From Mixophyes australis (taxonomy: Eukaryota > Chordata > Amphibia > Anura > Limnodynastidae): DNA of 64,000 nucleotides. A program made the translations under genes and the position numbers. The DNA lies in NCBI GenBank assembly GCA_036250195.1, contig JAVHZZ010000001.1, forward strand, positions 399,208,117 to 399,272,116, given 5' to 3'. A model generated the notes under the pieces. It had not been told where the DNA came from. It saw only the letters and a list, made by a program, of their open reading frames with translations, and did no database searches. Within the stretch, counting starts at the first letter, position 1, and each line of letters opens with the position of its first letter. This document shows, one piece after another, positions 10,680-21,117 of the stretch.

Positions 10680-11960
10680 AACCTGAGCCCTCTGCATCCC
10701 CCTTTGTTCTCTCCAGCCCCCTCTAACCTCCTATTTTCTCCAACCACCTCTACCCACTGTTTTCTCCACCCCCCCTTCTCTCCTTCTCCTCTTCCCTGTT
10801 TTCTACAGCCCCCTCTCCCCCTTATTTTTAGCACTGCCTACCAGTGATTTATACAGTTCCCTCTCCCCCCTTCTTTCAATCCCCTTCCCCCCAGCCCCCA
10901 TTCCAGCATGATTTATATAGCCCCATCTCCCCCTTTCTTTTTAGCCCCCCCTTCAGCGTGATTTATGCAGCACCCTCTCCCCCCTTCTTTTTAGCCCCCT
11001 ATCCCCCAGTCCCCACTCCAGCATGATTTATACAGCAACATCTTCTCCGTTCTTTTTAGACCCATATCCAGCATGATTTATACAGCCCCATCTTCTCCAT
11101 TCCTTTTTAGCCCCCTCTTTAGCGTGATTTATACAGCCCCATCTTCTCCCTTCTTTTTAGCCCCCTCTCCAACGTGATTTATTCAGCCCCATTCTCCCCC
11201 ATTTTTTTAGCCCTCTTTCGCCCAGCCCCCTCTCCAGCATGATTTATACATACCCCTTTCCCCCCTCCTTTTTAGCCTCCTTGCCCCCAGCCCCCTCTCC
11301 AGCATGATCTAAACAGCCTCATCTCCCCCCTTCTTTTTAACCCTCTCTCTTGCGTGACTTCTACTGCCTCATTTCCCACCCCCTTCTTTTAGCCCCCTCC
11401 CGCCCATTTTTTCTAGCCACCTCTCCAGCATGATTTATACAGCCCCATCTCCCCCCTTCTTTTTAACCTCCTCTCACCCATTTTCTCTAGCCCCCTCTCC
11501 AGCATGATTTATACAGCCCCATCTCCCCCCTTCTTTTTAACCTCCTCTCACCCATTTTCTCTAGCCCACTCTCCAGCCTGATTTATATAGCGTAATTTAC
11601 CCCCTTCTTTTAGACTTATCCTCCCCTTCTCTCCATCCCCTCTTCTGTTTTCTACAGCCCCCTTTCCCCCTTCTTTTTAGCACCCTTTTCATCATGATTT
11701 ATACAGCCCCCTTCCCCCCAGCCCCTATTTCAGCATGATTTATGCAGCCCCCTCTTCCCCTCCTTTTTAACCCCCTTTCCCCCCTCCCTCTATCCAACAT
11801 TCTTTATACAGCCCCCTCTCCAGCATAAATTATACATACCCCTTTCCCCCCTCTTTTTGAGCACCTCCTCCCCCATTCTTTTTAGCCCCCTTTCCCCCAG
11901 CCCCCTCTCCAGCATGATATATACATCCCCCTCTCCTCTGTTGTCTCCAGCCACCTCTTC
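10680..11960 (+). repeat. Pyrimidine-rich minisatellite, unit 45-75 bp, about 17 copies
   Basis: The unit is roughly cagcatgatttatacagccc followed by ctcccccttctttttagccc. The tgatttata word recurs near 10839, 10899, 10959, 11024, 11072, 11125, 11177, 11240, 11430, 11506, 11579, 11693 and 11738, among others. Unit length varies through expansion of the C/T tracts. One strand is almost pure pyrimidine for long runs, so triplex formation is possible. Open frames on either strand are by-products of the repeat. Confidence 0.85.
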
Positions 11961-12249
11961 CCACGTTATGTCATACATAATTATCTTGACTTCTTTCTTC
12001 TTCACTCTTGTCAACTGCTTCTTCTTTCTTCTTTGCTGAACTGGCTGCTCTTGGCACCTCTCCTCTGACAGAGTCACAACGCTGCAGGGGGGTTGGGAGC
12101 TCTTTTATCATCTCTCCGAGGAGGCAACACCACATTTCAACACCTGCCTGGAGAGAAGAAGAAAGGGGCAGGCTCTACGGCAGCAGTTCCCGCACAGCAC
12201 TGGGAAAATAGCGGACTGCTGCTGCGCCCCCACCGTCCGCACCACTCTT

Positions 12250-13765
12250 ACTTTGGCACTGGTTTGTAACACACTGACCTTTCAAGACCTCGTCCTCTCA
12301 AACACCCTCAACCTTCTGGCGATAACTGAAACATGGCTCACTTAATAAGACACTGACTCACTTGCAGCCTTTTCACACAGCGGTCTCACTTCACTCACAC
12401 TTCCAAACCAATTATTTTGGAAAACTAATACGCTCTTTTAGATTTCAGTATCACCTCTTTGTGTCTGATACCCAAATGTATTTATCCTGTCTGGATCTAT
12501 CACCATCTGCTTTGGACTGCGTTACTGAATGTCTTCCTGAAATTTCATCTTGAATGTCCTCCCACCACCTCAAAATCAATCTTTTAAAAACTGAGCTAAT
12601 AATATTCCCACCAGCAAACAGAAGCTACCTACATGCCTTCTCCATTTCTGTTCTGACAACACAACAATAAATCCTTAACCCTCAAAGTCACTACCAAGGT
12701 GTTATTCTTGACTGTCCTTTTTCCCTACATCCAATCTGTATCCAAATCCTAACACATCTAAGAATCATTTCCAGAATATGCACATATCTCACACTAAACA
12801 ACTTTAATTCATGTGCTCATCATCTCCCGCATTGACTACTGCAACTTCCCTCTTATTCATCTTCCTCTAACCAGACTTCTACCCCTATCGCTATTTTGAA
12901 TTCAGCCGCTAGACTAATTCTTCTCTCAAGAATTTCTTCTATTGCTGCTCAGGCTCTACATCACTTGAATGTATTTGACAGAATCTAACATTAAAAACTT
13001 CTAACATACAAAGCTATTGACATAGCTGCACCAACATACATCTCAAAATATCTCCAAACTTAATCCCTCTACTCAGAGGAGGGCAGGAAAATTTTAACCA
13101 TGGGGGCAAGACTTGACTCAGCAGCCTATTAGGAACATTTTAAAGGGAAAAAAATGCAGGTGGCCTAGTGATCCAGCCCAAGGTAGCCCACTACAGGACC
13201 AGCACGGGGGCAGATGCCTCCCTGCCTCTCAGCCCAGCCTGCCCCTGCCTTTGCTCTGACCAAGAGCTGCCTCTCAGCTACACTCATTAACTGCTTCAAT
13301 TCCTGGTTACAGGACTTTCCTCAGGCTGCAACCACTCTGTTGAATTCCCTTTCTTGCACAAAAAGAGCTTTCCCTAGCCTTCAAACCAGGAGGGGTTCCC
13401 TGGAAACTTTGGGCAAGCTTTTCAAATTCCCATACCACCCCTATCCATATTACCATGCCTCTTCACACTTACATTTATTCTCCTTCTATAGACAAAGAAC
13501 TCTCTGACCCCCAAACCCACATGGCTATGTGTCTGGATCATATAGCCCCTCTAAGCACTTTTCCCCATTGCAACCTGGCAGTGCCAATATGTGGTAACAT
13601 GTAATATGTGGCACCTATCTTCATGTATCAAACTGTATATTTTCCTTGAGACTCAGGGCCCTCTTACCTCTTTGCTTTCTAATACCTAGTCTTGTTTTAT
13701 TACTGTGTTTGTTAAGCACTAATGAGTATACTGGAGTTATATTATTATTGTAATTATTATCTATT
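12250..13765 (+). pseudogene. L2-clade LINE remnant
   Basis: Near 12300 the text encodes an ITETW-like word, as in the LINE endonuclease. At 12425-12500 the frame reads F-FQYHLF-SDTQMYLS, which is the reverse-transcriptase YADD motif with the catalytic YAD lost (compare [16 protein letters not shown] in the LINE at 24298). The C-terminal W-N-L region and an L2-like 3' UTR (agggccctcttacctctttg near 13656) follow. Large internal deletions and many stops make it long dead. Confidence 0.7.
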
Positions 13766-13845
13766 ATTTATAAAGACTAGTATATTGCACAGTGCTGTAC
13801 GTTGCAGTTTACATTATATGTATAGTAAAAAGTAATCATAATAAT

Positions 13846-13878
<33 letters not shown>

Positions 13879-13880
13879 TA
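13740..13880 (-). mobile_element. SINE/LINE tail fragment with (TAA)n
   Basis: The text attatttataaagactagta ... gcacagtgctgtac has the shape of an inverted L2/V-SINE tail. A (taa)n microsatellite lies at 13838-13880. The copy is short and diverged. Confidence 0.4.
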
Positions 13881-14448
13881 CAGCATTGTTAAATTGAACC
13901 TATTTCACTTATTAGTAATATGTGTATTAAAAGTTCAGTGAAAAGCACTTGTCTCTGTTTCTCTGTTAGAAAACAGTCAATGATCACCTTAGTCTTTCAC
14001 ATAGTCTTATAAAGTCTCTAAACATCTGGTGTAATAATGTCACTGGGAAGGAACATTTGTCAAGGTAATAGCCATTGCTTTGAAAATAAACACCATGGCT
14101 TAGCTGCGATTTATATATCCGACAAAAGGCTTGTTATTGCATTGCAGAGATGGGGCCTCAGATGAATAGCTTTATGTTTCTATGTTAATGTTCTGTAGGT
14201 TTTATGCTTGTGTTCTCAGCTGGACAGCTAAGTTCTACCATGACGGCACAAGACTGTTTTATTTGCTCATACATTTAATAGCACTTGTGCTGTTTTTCAA
14301 CAAATAATTAAAAAAAAAAATTTGGGCTATTTCCAGATGGAGCAGGATTTTTTGTACATGTAACCCAACTGACTCACCGATTAGTACCAAGTGGAAAGCT
14401 CATTATCCTATCTTTTCCATTGAAGTGAACGGATGGTGCATTAGCGAC
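13881..14448. other. Non-coding, nothing recognised
   Basis: This is the left flank of the hAT insertion. No gene or named repeat is seen. Confidence 0.5.
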
Positions 14449-14456
14449 ATTTGCAC
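14449..14456. repeat. 8-bp target duplication, left (atttgcac)
   Basis: Identical to 22444-22451 on the other side of the hAT element. Eight base pairs is the hAT superfamily's duplication length. Confidence 0.95.
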
Positions 14457-14615
14457 TAGGGATGAGCGCACTCGGATTTATGAAATCCGAGCCCACCCGA
14501 ACGTTGCGGATCCGAGTCGGATCCGAGACAGATCCGGGTATTGGCGCCAAATTCAAAAGTGAAACTGAGGCTCTGACTCATAATCCCGTTGTCGGATCTC
14601 GCGATACTCGGATCC

Positions 14616-14646
14616 TATAAATTCCCCGCTAGTCGCCGCCATCTTC
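14616..14646 (+). promoter_or_regulatory. Candidate transposase promoter: TATA box and YY1/Inr-like start
   Basis: TATAAATT lies at 14616-14623. About 20-25 bp downstream, ccgccatctt (14637-14646) matches the YY1 core, which often overlaps a transcription start. The same arrangement (cataaattc, then gccaccatcttcat) is kept at the 5' end of the second hAT copy near 29130-29165, minus strand. This supports a function. The start site is inferred. Confidence 0.5.
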
Positions 14647-14689
14647 ACTTGGGCATTGATCAGGGTAGAGGGAGGGTGTGTTAGGTGGT

Positions 14690-14820
14690 CCTCTGTGCTG
14701 TTTAGTTCTGTGCAGTTTAGTTCTGTGCTGTTTAGTGCTGTGCTGTTTAGTGCTGTGCTGTGCTGTGCTGTGCTGTGCTGTGCTGTGCTGTGCTGTGCTG
14801 TGCTGTGTTCTGCAGTATCA
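14690..14820 (+). repeat. TGCTG pentanucleotide array and relatives
   Basis: Looser repeats of 'ctgtgcagtttagtt/gctgtgctgtttagtg' pass into an uninterrupted (tgctg)n run near 14755-14806. It lies between the promoter candidate and the transposase start, so it would be 5' UTR. Confidence 0.85.
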
Positions 14821-15600
14821 GTCCAGTGGTGCTGTGTGCTGTGCTCTGTCCTTCTGAGGTCAGTGGTGCTGCTGGGTCCTGTGCTGTGTCCTGTTCAGTC
14901 CAGTGGTGCTGTGTCCTGTGCTCTGTGCTTCTAAGGGCATAGTTATTTCCCCAATATTCCCCTGTGTTTAAAAAAATAAAAAAAAGTTTTTTTAAAAAAT
15001 ACCAAAAACTACTTTAATATTTTTTAATTACCACAAAATTTTCACAACCAATCCTGCAGTATAAGCCCATTGGTACTGCAATATTACCAAGTTCACACAT
15101 TCAGCAGTAAAAGTCCAGTGGTACTGCAATATTACAAAGTTTACACATTCTGCAGTATCAGTCCAGTGGTGCTGTGTCCTGTGCTCTGTCCTGCTGAGTT
15201 CCGTAGTGCTGCTGGGTCCTGTGCCGTGTCCTGTTCAGTCCAGTGGTGCTGTGTCCTGTGCTCTGTGCTTCTAAGGGCATAGTTATTTCCCCATTATTCC
15301 CAAGTTTTTAAAAAATAAAAAAAAAGTAAAAAAAAATAAAAAATTTAAAAAAAAAAAAAAAATATATAATAATTATAACCAAATTTGCAAAACCAATCCA
15401 GCAGTATAAGTCCATTGGTACTGCAATATTACCAAGTTCACACATTCTGCAGTATCAGTCCAGTGGTGCTGTGTCCTGTGCTCTGTCCTGCTGAGTTCCG
15501 TAGTGCTGCTGTGTCCTGTGCCGTATCCTGTTCAGTCCAGTGGTGCTGTGTCCTGTGCTCTGTGCTTCTAAGGGCATAGTTATTTCCCCACTATTCCCAA
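14812..15600 (+). repeat. Three tandem copies of a 300-340 bp unit in the hAT leader
   Basis: The phrase gtgcttctaagggcatag occurs at 14925, 15265 and 15561. It is preceded each time by a gtcctgtgctctgtcc block, preceded in turn by ctgcagtatcagtccagtgg, and followed by an A-rich stretch. A partial fourth repeat of the tail (ccagcagtataagtccattg) lies at 15690 just before the transposase. Many in-frame TGs but few ATGs occur. Confidence 0.8.
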
Positions 15601-15763
15601 GTTTTTTAAAAATAAGAAAAAAGTAAAAAAAAATAAAAATTTTAAAAAAAAAAAATATATAATAATTATAACCAAATTTGCAAAACCAATCCAGCAGTAT
15701 AAGTCCATTGGTACTGCAATATTACCAAGTTCACACATTCTGCAGTATCTTGTGCTACATATA

Positions 15764-18760
15764 ATGGAGACCAAAAATTTGGAGGATAAAGTAGGGAAAG
15801 ATCAAGACCCACTTCCTCCTAATGCTGAAGCTGCTGCCACTAGTCATGACATAGACGATGAAATGCCATCAACGTCGTCTTCCAAGCCCGATGCCCAATC
15901 TCGTAGTACCGGGCATGTAAAATCCAAAAAGCCCAAGTTAAGAAAAAGTAGCAAAAAGAGAAACTTTAAATCATCTGAGGAGAAACGTAAAGTTGCCAAT
16001 ATGCCATTTACGACACGGAGTGGCAAGGAACGGCTTAGGCCCTGGCCCGTGTTCATGACTAGTGGTTCAGCTTCACCCACGGATCTTAGCCCTCCTCCTC
16101 CTCCCCCCCCCTACAAAAAATTGAAGAGAGTTATGCTGTCAGCAACAAAACAGCAAACAACTCTGCCTTCTAAAGAGAAATTATCACAAATCCCCAAGGC
16201 GAGTCCAAGGGTGTTGGTGGTTGTCAAGCCTGACCTTCCCATCACTGTACGGGAAGAGGTGGCTCGGGAGGAGGCTATTGATGATGTAGCTGGCGCTGTG
16301 GAGGAACTTGATGATGAGGATGGTGATGTGGTTATTGTAAATGAGGCACCAGGGGGGGAAACAGCTGATGTCCATGGGATGAAAAAGCCCATCGTCATGC
16401 CTGGTCAGAAGACCAAAAAATGCACCTCTTCGGTCTGGAGTTATTTTTATCCAAATCCAGACAACCAATGTATGGCAATATGTAGCTTATGTAAAGCTCA
16501 AATAAGCAGGGGTAAGGATCTTGCCCACCTAGGAACATCCTCCCTTATACGTCACCTGAATAACCTTCATAGTTCAGTGGTTAGTTCAGGAACTGGGGCT
16601 AGGACCCTCATCGGTACAGGGACACCTAAATCCCGTGGTCCAGTTGGATACACACCAGCAACACCCTCCTCGTCAACTTCCTCCACAATCTCCATCAGAT
16701 TCAGTCCTGCAGCCCAAGTCAGCAGCCAGACTGAGTCCTCCTCAATACGGGATTCATCCGAGGAATCCTGCAGCGGTACGCCTACTACTGCCACTGCTGC
16801 TGTTGCTGCTGTTAGTCGGTCATCTTCCCAGAGGGGAAGTCGTAAGACCGCTAAGTCTTTCACCAAACAATTGACCGTCCAACAGTCGTTTGCCATGACC
16901 ACCAAATACGATAGTAGTCACCCTATTGCAAAGCGTATAACTGCGGCTGTAACTGCAATGTTGGTGTTAGACGTGCGCCCGGTGTCCGCCATCAGTGGAG
17001 TGGGATTTAGAGGGTTGATGGAGGTATTGTGTCCCCGGTACCAAATCCCCTCGAGATTCCACTTCACTAGGCAGGCGATACCAAAAATGTACAGAGAAGT
17101 ACGATCAAGTGTCCTCAGTGCTCTTAAAAATGCGGTTGTACCCACTGTGCACTTAACCACGGACATGTGGACAAGTGGTTCTGGGCAAACGAAGGACTAT
17201 ATGACTGTGACAGCCCACTGGGTAGATGCATCCCCTTCCGCAGCAACAGCAACAGCTGCATCAGTAGCAGCATCTACAAAATGGCTGCTCATGCAAAGGC
17301 AGGCAACATTGTGCATTACAGGCTTTAATAAGAGGCACAACGCTGACAACATATTAGAGAAAATGAGGGAAATTATCTCCCAGTGGCTTACCCCACTTAG
17401 ACTCTCATGGGGATTTGTGGTGTCAGACAATGCCAGTAACATTGTGCGGGCATTAAATATGGGCAATTTCCAGCACGTCCCATGTTTTGCCCACACCATT
17501 AATTTGGTGGTGCAGCATTACCTCAAGAGTGACAGGGGTGTGCAGGAGATGCTTGCGGTGGCCCGCAAAATTGCTGGACACTTTCGGCATTCAGCCAGTG
17601 CCTACCGCAGACTAGAGGCACATCAAAAAAGCTTGAACCTGCCCTGCCATCACCTCAAACAAGAGGTTGTGACGCGCTGGAACTCCACCCTCTATATGCT
17701 GCAGAGGATGGAGGAGCAGCAAAAGGCCATTCAGGCCTACACAGCCACCTACGACATAGGCAAAGGAGTGGGGATGCGCCTCAGTCAAGCGCAGTGGAGA
17801 CTGATTTCCGTGTTGTGCAAGGTTCTGCAGCCATTTGAACTTGCCACACGAGAAGTCAGTTCCGACACTGCCAGCTTGAGTCAGGTCATTCCCCTGATCA
17901 GGCTGTTGCAGAAGCAGCTGGAGAAAGTGAGGGAGGAGCTGGTAAGCCATTGCGATTACAGCAAGCATGTAGCTCTTGTGGATGTAGCCCTTCGTACGCT
18001 TTGCCAGGATCCGAGGGTGGTCACTCTTTTAAAGTCAGAGGAATACATTCTGGCCACCGTGCTCGATCCTCGGTTTAAAGCGTATGTTGTGTCTCTGTTT
18101 CCGGCGGACACAAGTCTACAGCGGTGCAAAGACCTGCTGGTCAGGAGATTGTCCTCTGAAGAGGACCGTGACATGCCAACAGCTCCACCCTCATTTCCTT
18201 CCACATCTATGGCTGCGAGGAAAAAGCTCAGTTTTCCCAAAAGAGGCACTGGCGGGGATGCTGATAACATCTGGTCCGGACTGAAGGACCTGCCAACCAT
18301 TGCAGACATGTCTACTCTCGCTGCATTGGATGCTGTGACAATAGAAAAAATTGTGGATGATTACTTTGCTGACACCATCCAAGTAGACATGTCAGACAGT
18401 CCATATTGTTACTGGCAGGAAAAAAAGGCAGTTTGGAAGCCCCTGTACAAACTGGCTCTATTTTACCTGAGTTGTCCCCCCTCCAGTGTGTACTCGGAAA
18501 GAGTTTTTAGTGCAGCGGGGAACCTGGTCAGTGAGCGGCGAAGGAGGTTGCTTCCTCACAACGTTGAAAAAATGATGTTTATAAAAATGAATAATCAATT
18601 CCTCAATGAAGTACAGCACTGCCCTCCAGATACTACAGAGGGACCTGTGGTTGTGGAGTCCAGCGGGGACGAATTGATAATGTGTGATGAGGAGGAAGTA
18701 CACACTGTAGGGGGAGAGGAATCAGAGGTTGAGGATGAGGACGACATCTTGCCTCAGTAG
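15764..18760 (+). CDS. hAT superfamily transposase, BED zinc finger type, intact
   Basis: The first ATG of the frame (METKNLED) is at 15764 and gives 998 residues. The frame is open further upstream only through a GTG at 15752. In order: a basic stretch rich in K near residues 45-75 (possible nuclear signal); a BED-type zinc finger near 219-275 (W-YF, C-LC with two cysteines, H-N-LH); an RNase H-like core with the first acidic residue in TTDMWTSG (about 467), the second in VVSDNASN (about 554) followed by CFAHTINLVV; an RWNST motif; and the C-terminal dimerisation region with SERVFSAAGN near 905-920, whose E is the expected third catalytic residue. The tail is acidic. In this family the enzyme cuts at the element's ends through hairpinned flanking DNA. 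No stop or frameshift is seen, so it may still be active. Confidence 0.95.
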   Translation: METKNLEDKVGKDQDPLPPNAEAAATSHDIDDEMPSTSSSKPDAQSRSTGHVKSKKPKLRKSSKKRNFKSSEEKRKVANMPFTTRSGKERLRPWPVFMTSGSASPTDLSPPPPPPPYKKLKRVMLSATKQQTTLPSKEKLSQIPKASPRVLVVVKPDLPITVREEVAREEAIDDVAGAVEELDDEDGDVVIVNEAPGGETADVHGMKKPIVMPGQKTKKCTSSVWSYFYPNPDNQCMAICSLCKAQISRGKDLAHLGTSSLIRHLNNLHSSVVSSGTGARTLIGTGTPKSRGPVGYTPATPSSSTSSTISIRFSPAAQVSSQTESSSIRDSSEESCSGTPTTATAAVAAVSRSSSQRGSRKTAKSFTKQLTVQQSFAMTTKYDSSHPIAKRITAAVTAMLVLDVRPVSAISGVGFRGLMEVLCPRYQIPSRFHFTRQAIPKMYREVRSSVLSALKNAVVPTVHLTTDMWTSGSGQTKDYMTVTAHWVDASPSAATATAASVAASTKWLLMQRQATLCITGFNKRHNADNILEKMREIISQWLTPLRLSWGFVVSDNASNIVRALNMGNFQHVPCFAHTINLVVQHYLKSDRGVQEMLAVARKIAGHFRHSASAYRRLEAHQKSLNLPCHHLKQEVVTRWNSTLYMLQRMEEQQKAIQAYTATYDIGKGVGMRLSQAQWRLISVLCKVLQPFELATREVSSDTASLSQVIPLIRLLQKQLEKVREELVSHCDYSKHVALVDVALRTLCQDPRVVTLLKSEEYILATVLDPRFKAYVVSLFPADTSLQRCKDLLVRRLSSEEDRDMPTAPPSFPSTSMAARKKLSFPKRGTGGDADNIWSGLKDLPTIADMSTLAALDAVTIEKIVDDYFADTIQVDMSDSPYCYWQEKKAVWKPLYKLALFYLSCPPSSVYSERVFSAAGNLVSERRRRLLPHNVEKMMFIKMNNQFLNEVQHCPPDTTEGPVVVESSGDELIMCDEEEVHTVGGEESEVEDEDDILPQ

Positions 18761-18815
18761 AGCCTGTTTAGTCTGTACAGGGAGAGATGAATAGCTTTTT
18801 TGGTGTGGGGGCCCA

Positions 18816-18879
18816 AACAAACCAATCATTTCAGCCAAAGTTGTTTGGTAGGCCCTGTCGCTGAAATGATTGGTTTGTT
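18816..18879 (+). repeat. 20-bp perfect hairpin in the transposase 3' UTR
   Basis: aacaaaccaatcatttcagc at 18816-18835 is exactly complementary to gctgaaatgattggtttgtt at 18860-18879, with a 24-nt loop. It lies 56 nt after the transposase stop and would form a strong stem in the mRNA. Confidence 0.85.
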
Positions 18880-19403
18880 AAAGTGTGCATGTCCTATTTC
18901 AACAACATAAGGGTGGGTGTGAGGGCCCAAGGACAATTCCATCTTGGAAATTTTTTTTTTGCATTATATGACCAAGCAACAGTCGTTTGCCATGTTCAAA
19001 AAGTAAAACCAAAGGTAAAAAAATTCAAGAAATTAAACCAAAAGTAAAATGCCGTGTCATAATTTAAAACAAGAGGTATTGACGTGCTCTAAAACTACTG
19101 TATTGTTGTTTATATTTTATAAACACTACACTTGAAAGCTTGAGTCTTTCAATAGAAAAGTAACTGTCCATTGCACGAATATTTGCAACAGGGACAATTT
19201 TAGGGTTAAGAAAGTCAACTAATAATAACACTTCGACGCTGTGTGTCTTTATAAACACTACACTTGGAAGTTGGAGGAGGTATTGTGGCCCCGGCACCAA
19301 ATTTACTACCGGGGACACTCCACTGTGCAGTCCATATTTAGGTGTATCAGATATTAAACAACGGTGACAGTTGATGCCCAATTTTTTAATTATATTGTGG
19401 CCT

Positions 19404-20251
19404 CATTATGTAACCCCCTGTCACTGTGTGTAGTGTGGGGTGCAAAGGGTACACAGTGCACCTCCTTCTCAAGCCCTGGCTAGCTGATGGGCATGGGTGT
19501 AAATGATCAGGGGGTCCCTGCACATGCAGGTGTTTCTTTGTAGTTAGTGGGACACAGGTAATGTCACTTTGGTGCAGTGTAATAGAAGTCACAATAATTT
19601 GGGCGCCAGACCATCTCTATAACAAACTGAACTTTTATTTACACTCTTCCTCCAGCACGATAATCATAATGGTTGCAGAATATATACATCTCCTTACTCT
19701 CTCCAGCACAGTTATTAATGAGAAATACGAATATGGTTGCAAATATCTTATCACTCCTCCTGCACAGTTCTTAATGTTATCCAGATGTTAAATAACATAA
19801 TTTACATGTCTCTTGCACTCCATACTCACTGCAGATCACCCTTTCTGCAGGGGCACATGCATGGATGCTAATAGGCAGGCAGCCTCTCCTCCATGCAGCT
19901 CTGACACACTCTGTGTACCTCTCAACTGCAGCTCATCCCTCCTCTGCGGGGATAATGTCTCCTGTGCTCTGACACGTCACTCTGTGTACTCTCAGCTTCA
20001 GGATCTGACACTACAACTACCATGCCTCTTGTAGCAGCCCTCACTCCAGGGCCTCTTCCATGTGCAGTGTCCCCCTCTCTCTTGGGTTCACTATAGTGGC
20101 ATGGAGTTCTCCCCCTCATCCAGGGCACACATTCCTTGCCCTGGCTCAGTCACCACGCTCAGACTTCCAGGCAATGCTGGGGGAGCCTGGGAGCTTCCAC
20201 CCCAGGTCCCCAGCTACAACTCTCCTCTCCTGTGTCTTCTCTCTCTTTCTG
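19404..20251. other. Unidentified insert inside the hAT 3' half
   Basis: Flanking text belongs to the repeated hAT 3' modules. The left side breaks off after attatattgtggcctc, and the right side resumes at acactttaaagatcgtgcc. The 848 bp between match neither module. It contains two blocks of the form tctcc(t)ccagcac...ttgcagaata and gc-rich text after 19810. No long frame, LTR ends or target duplication was found. It may be a captured genomic segment or a decayed solo LTR. Confidence 0.4.
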
Positions 20252-21117
20252 ACACTTTAAAGATCGTGCCTTTAAATGAAAAAGTCAGTCTTCATTGCAC
20301 GACTATGTGCAAGTGCAACAGGGACATTTTTTTGGGTTTACAAAGTCAAACAATAACACTTCGACCCTGTCTGTCTGGGGTCTCTCAATGACGAATTGTC
20401 TGTAGCATGTTTGGAGGAGGTATTGTGGCCCCGGTATCAAATTGGGTACCGGGGCCACCCCACTATGCAGTCCAGATACTTGTTTGGTGGAATTCAGACA
20501 CGTGGAGGGTTTTTTAATTATATTGTGGCCTCGGTACCAAATTGTGTACCGGGGCCACCACACTACGCAGTCAAGATACTTGTTTGGTGGAATTCAGACC
20601 AGTTGAGGGTTTTATTATTATATTGTGTGGACCACTCTATCTATACCACACTACAACTCTATACCACTCTATTTCCTACTTTAATTCTATTTAATTCTAT
20701 TTCCTACTTTAATTCTATTACTAATTAATTACCATAAAGAGGAACAAAATAAACCAATTTTACCAAAAGTATAATATGACTTAGACTTACAAACACTACA
20801 CTTTAAAGATCGTGCCTTTAAATGAAAAAGTCAGTCTTCATTGCACGACTATGTGCAACAGGGACATTTTTTTGGGTTTACAAAGTCAAACAATAACACT
20901 TCGACCCTGTCTGTCTGGGGTCTCTCAATGACGAATTGTCTGTAGCATGTTTGGAGGAGGTATTGTGGCCCCGGTATCAAATTGGGTACCGGGGCCACCC
21001 CACTATGCAGTCCAGATACTTGTTTGGTGGAATTCAGACACGTGGAGGGTTTTTTAATTATATTGTGGCCTCGGTACCAAATTGTGTACCGGGGCCACCA
21101 CACTACGCAGTCAAGAT
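20252..21117 (+). repeat. Direct duplication (about 320 bp) of a hairpin-bearing hAT module
   Basis: 20252-20577 and 20798-21117 are near-identical copies, offset by 540-546 bp; the main difference is a 6-nt aagtgc insertion in the first. A diverged third version lies at about 19120-19330. Each copy contains two inverted repeats built on gtggccccggtatc and its complement (20425-20458 and 20525-20558, repeated at 20965 and 21065). The forward arm (ggaggtattgtggccccggt) resembles the transposase codons for MEVLCPRYQI at 17030. Confidence 0.9.

Noticed and set aside
10631..12077. Several frames of 60-95 codons on both strands
   Set aside because: They are products of the pyrimidine-rich minisatellite; translations are P/S-rich or G/E/R-rich repeats only.
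14656..14942. 92-codon and 60-codon cysteine/valine-rich frames
   Set aside because: They arise from the TGCTG array and its relatives in the hAT leader.
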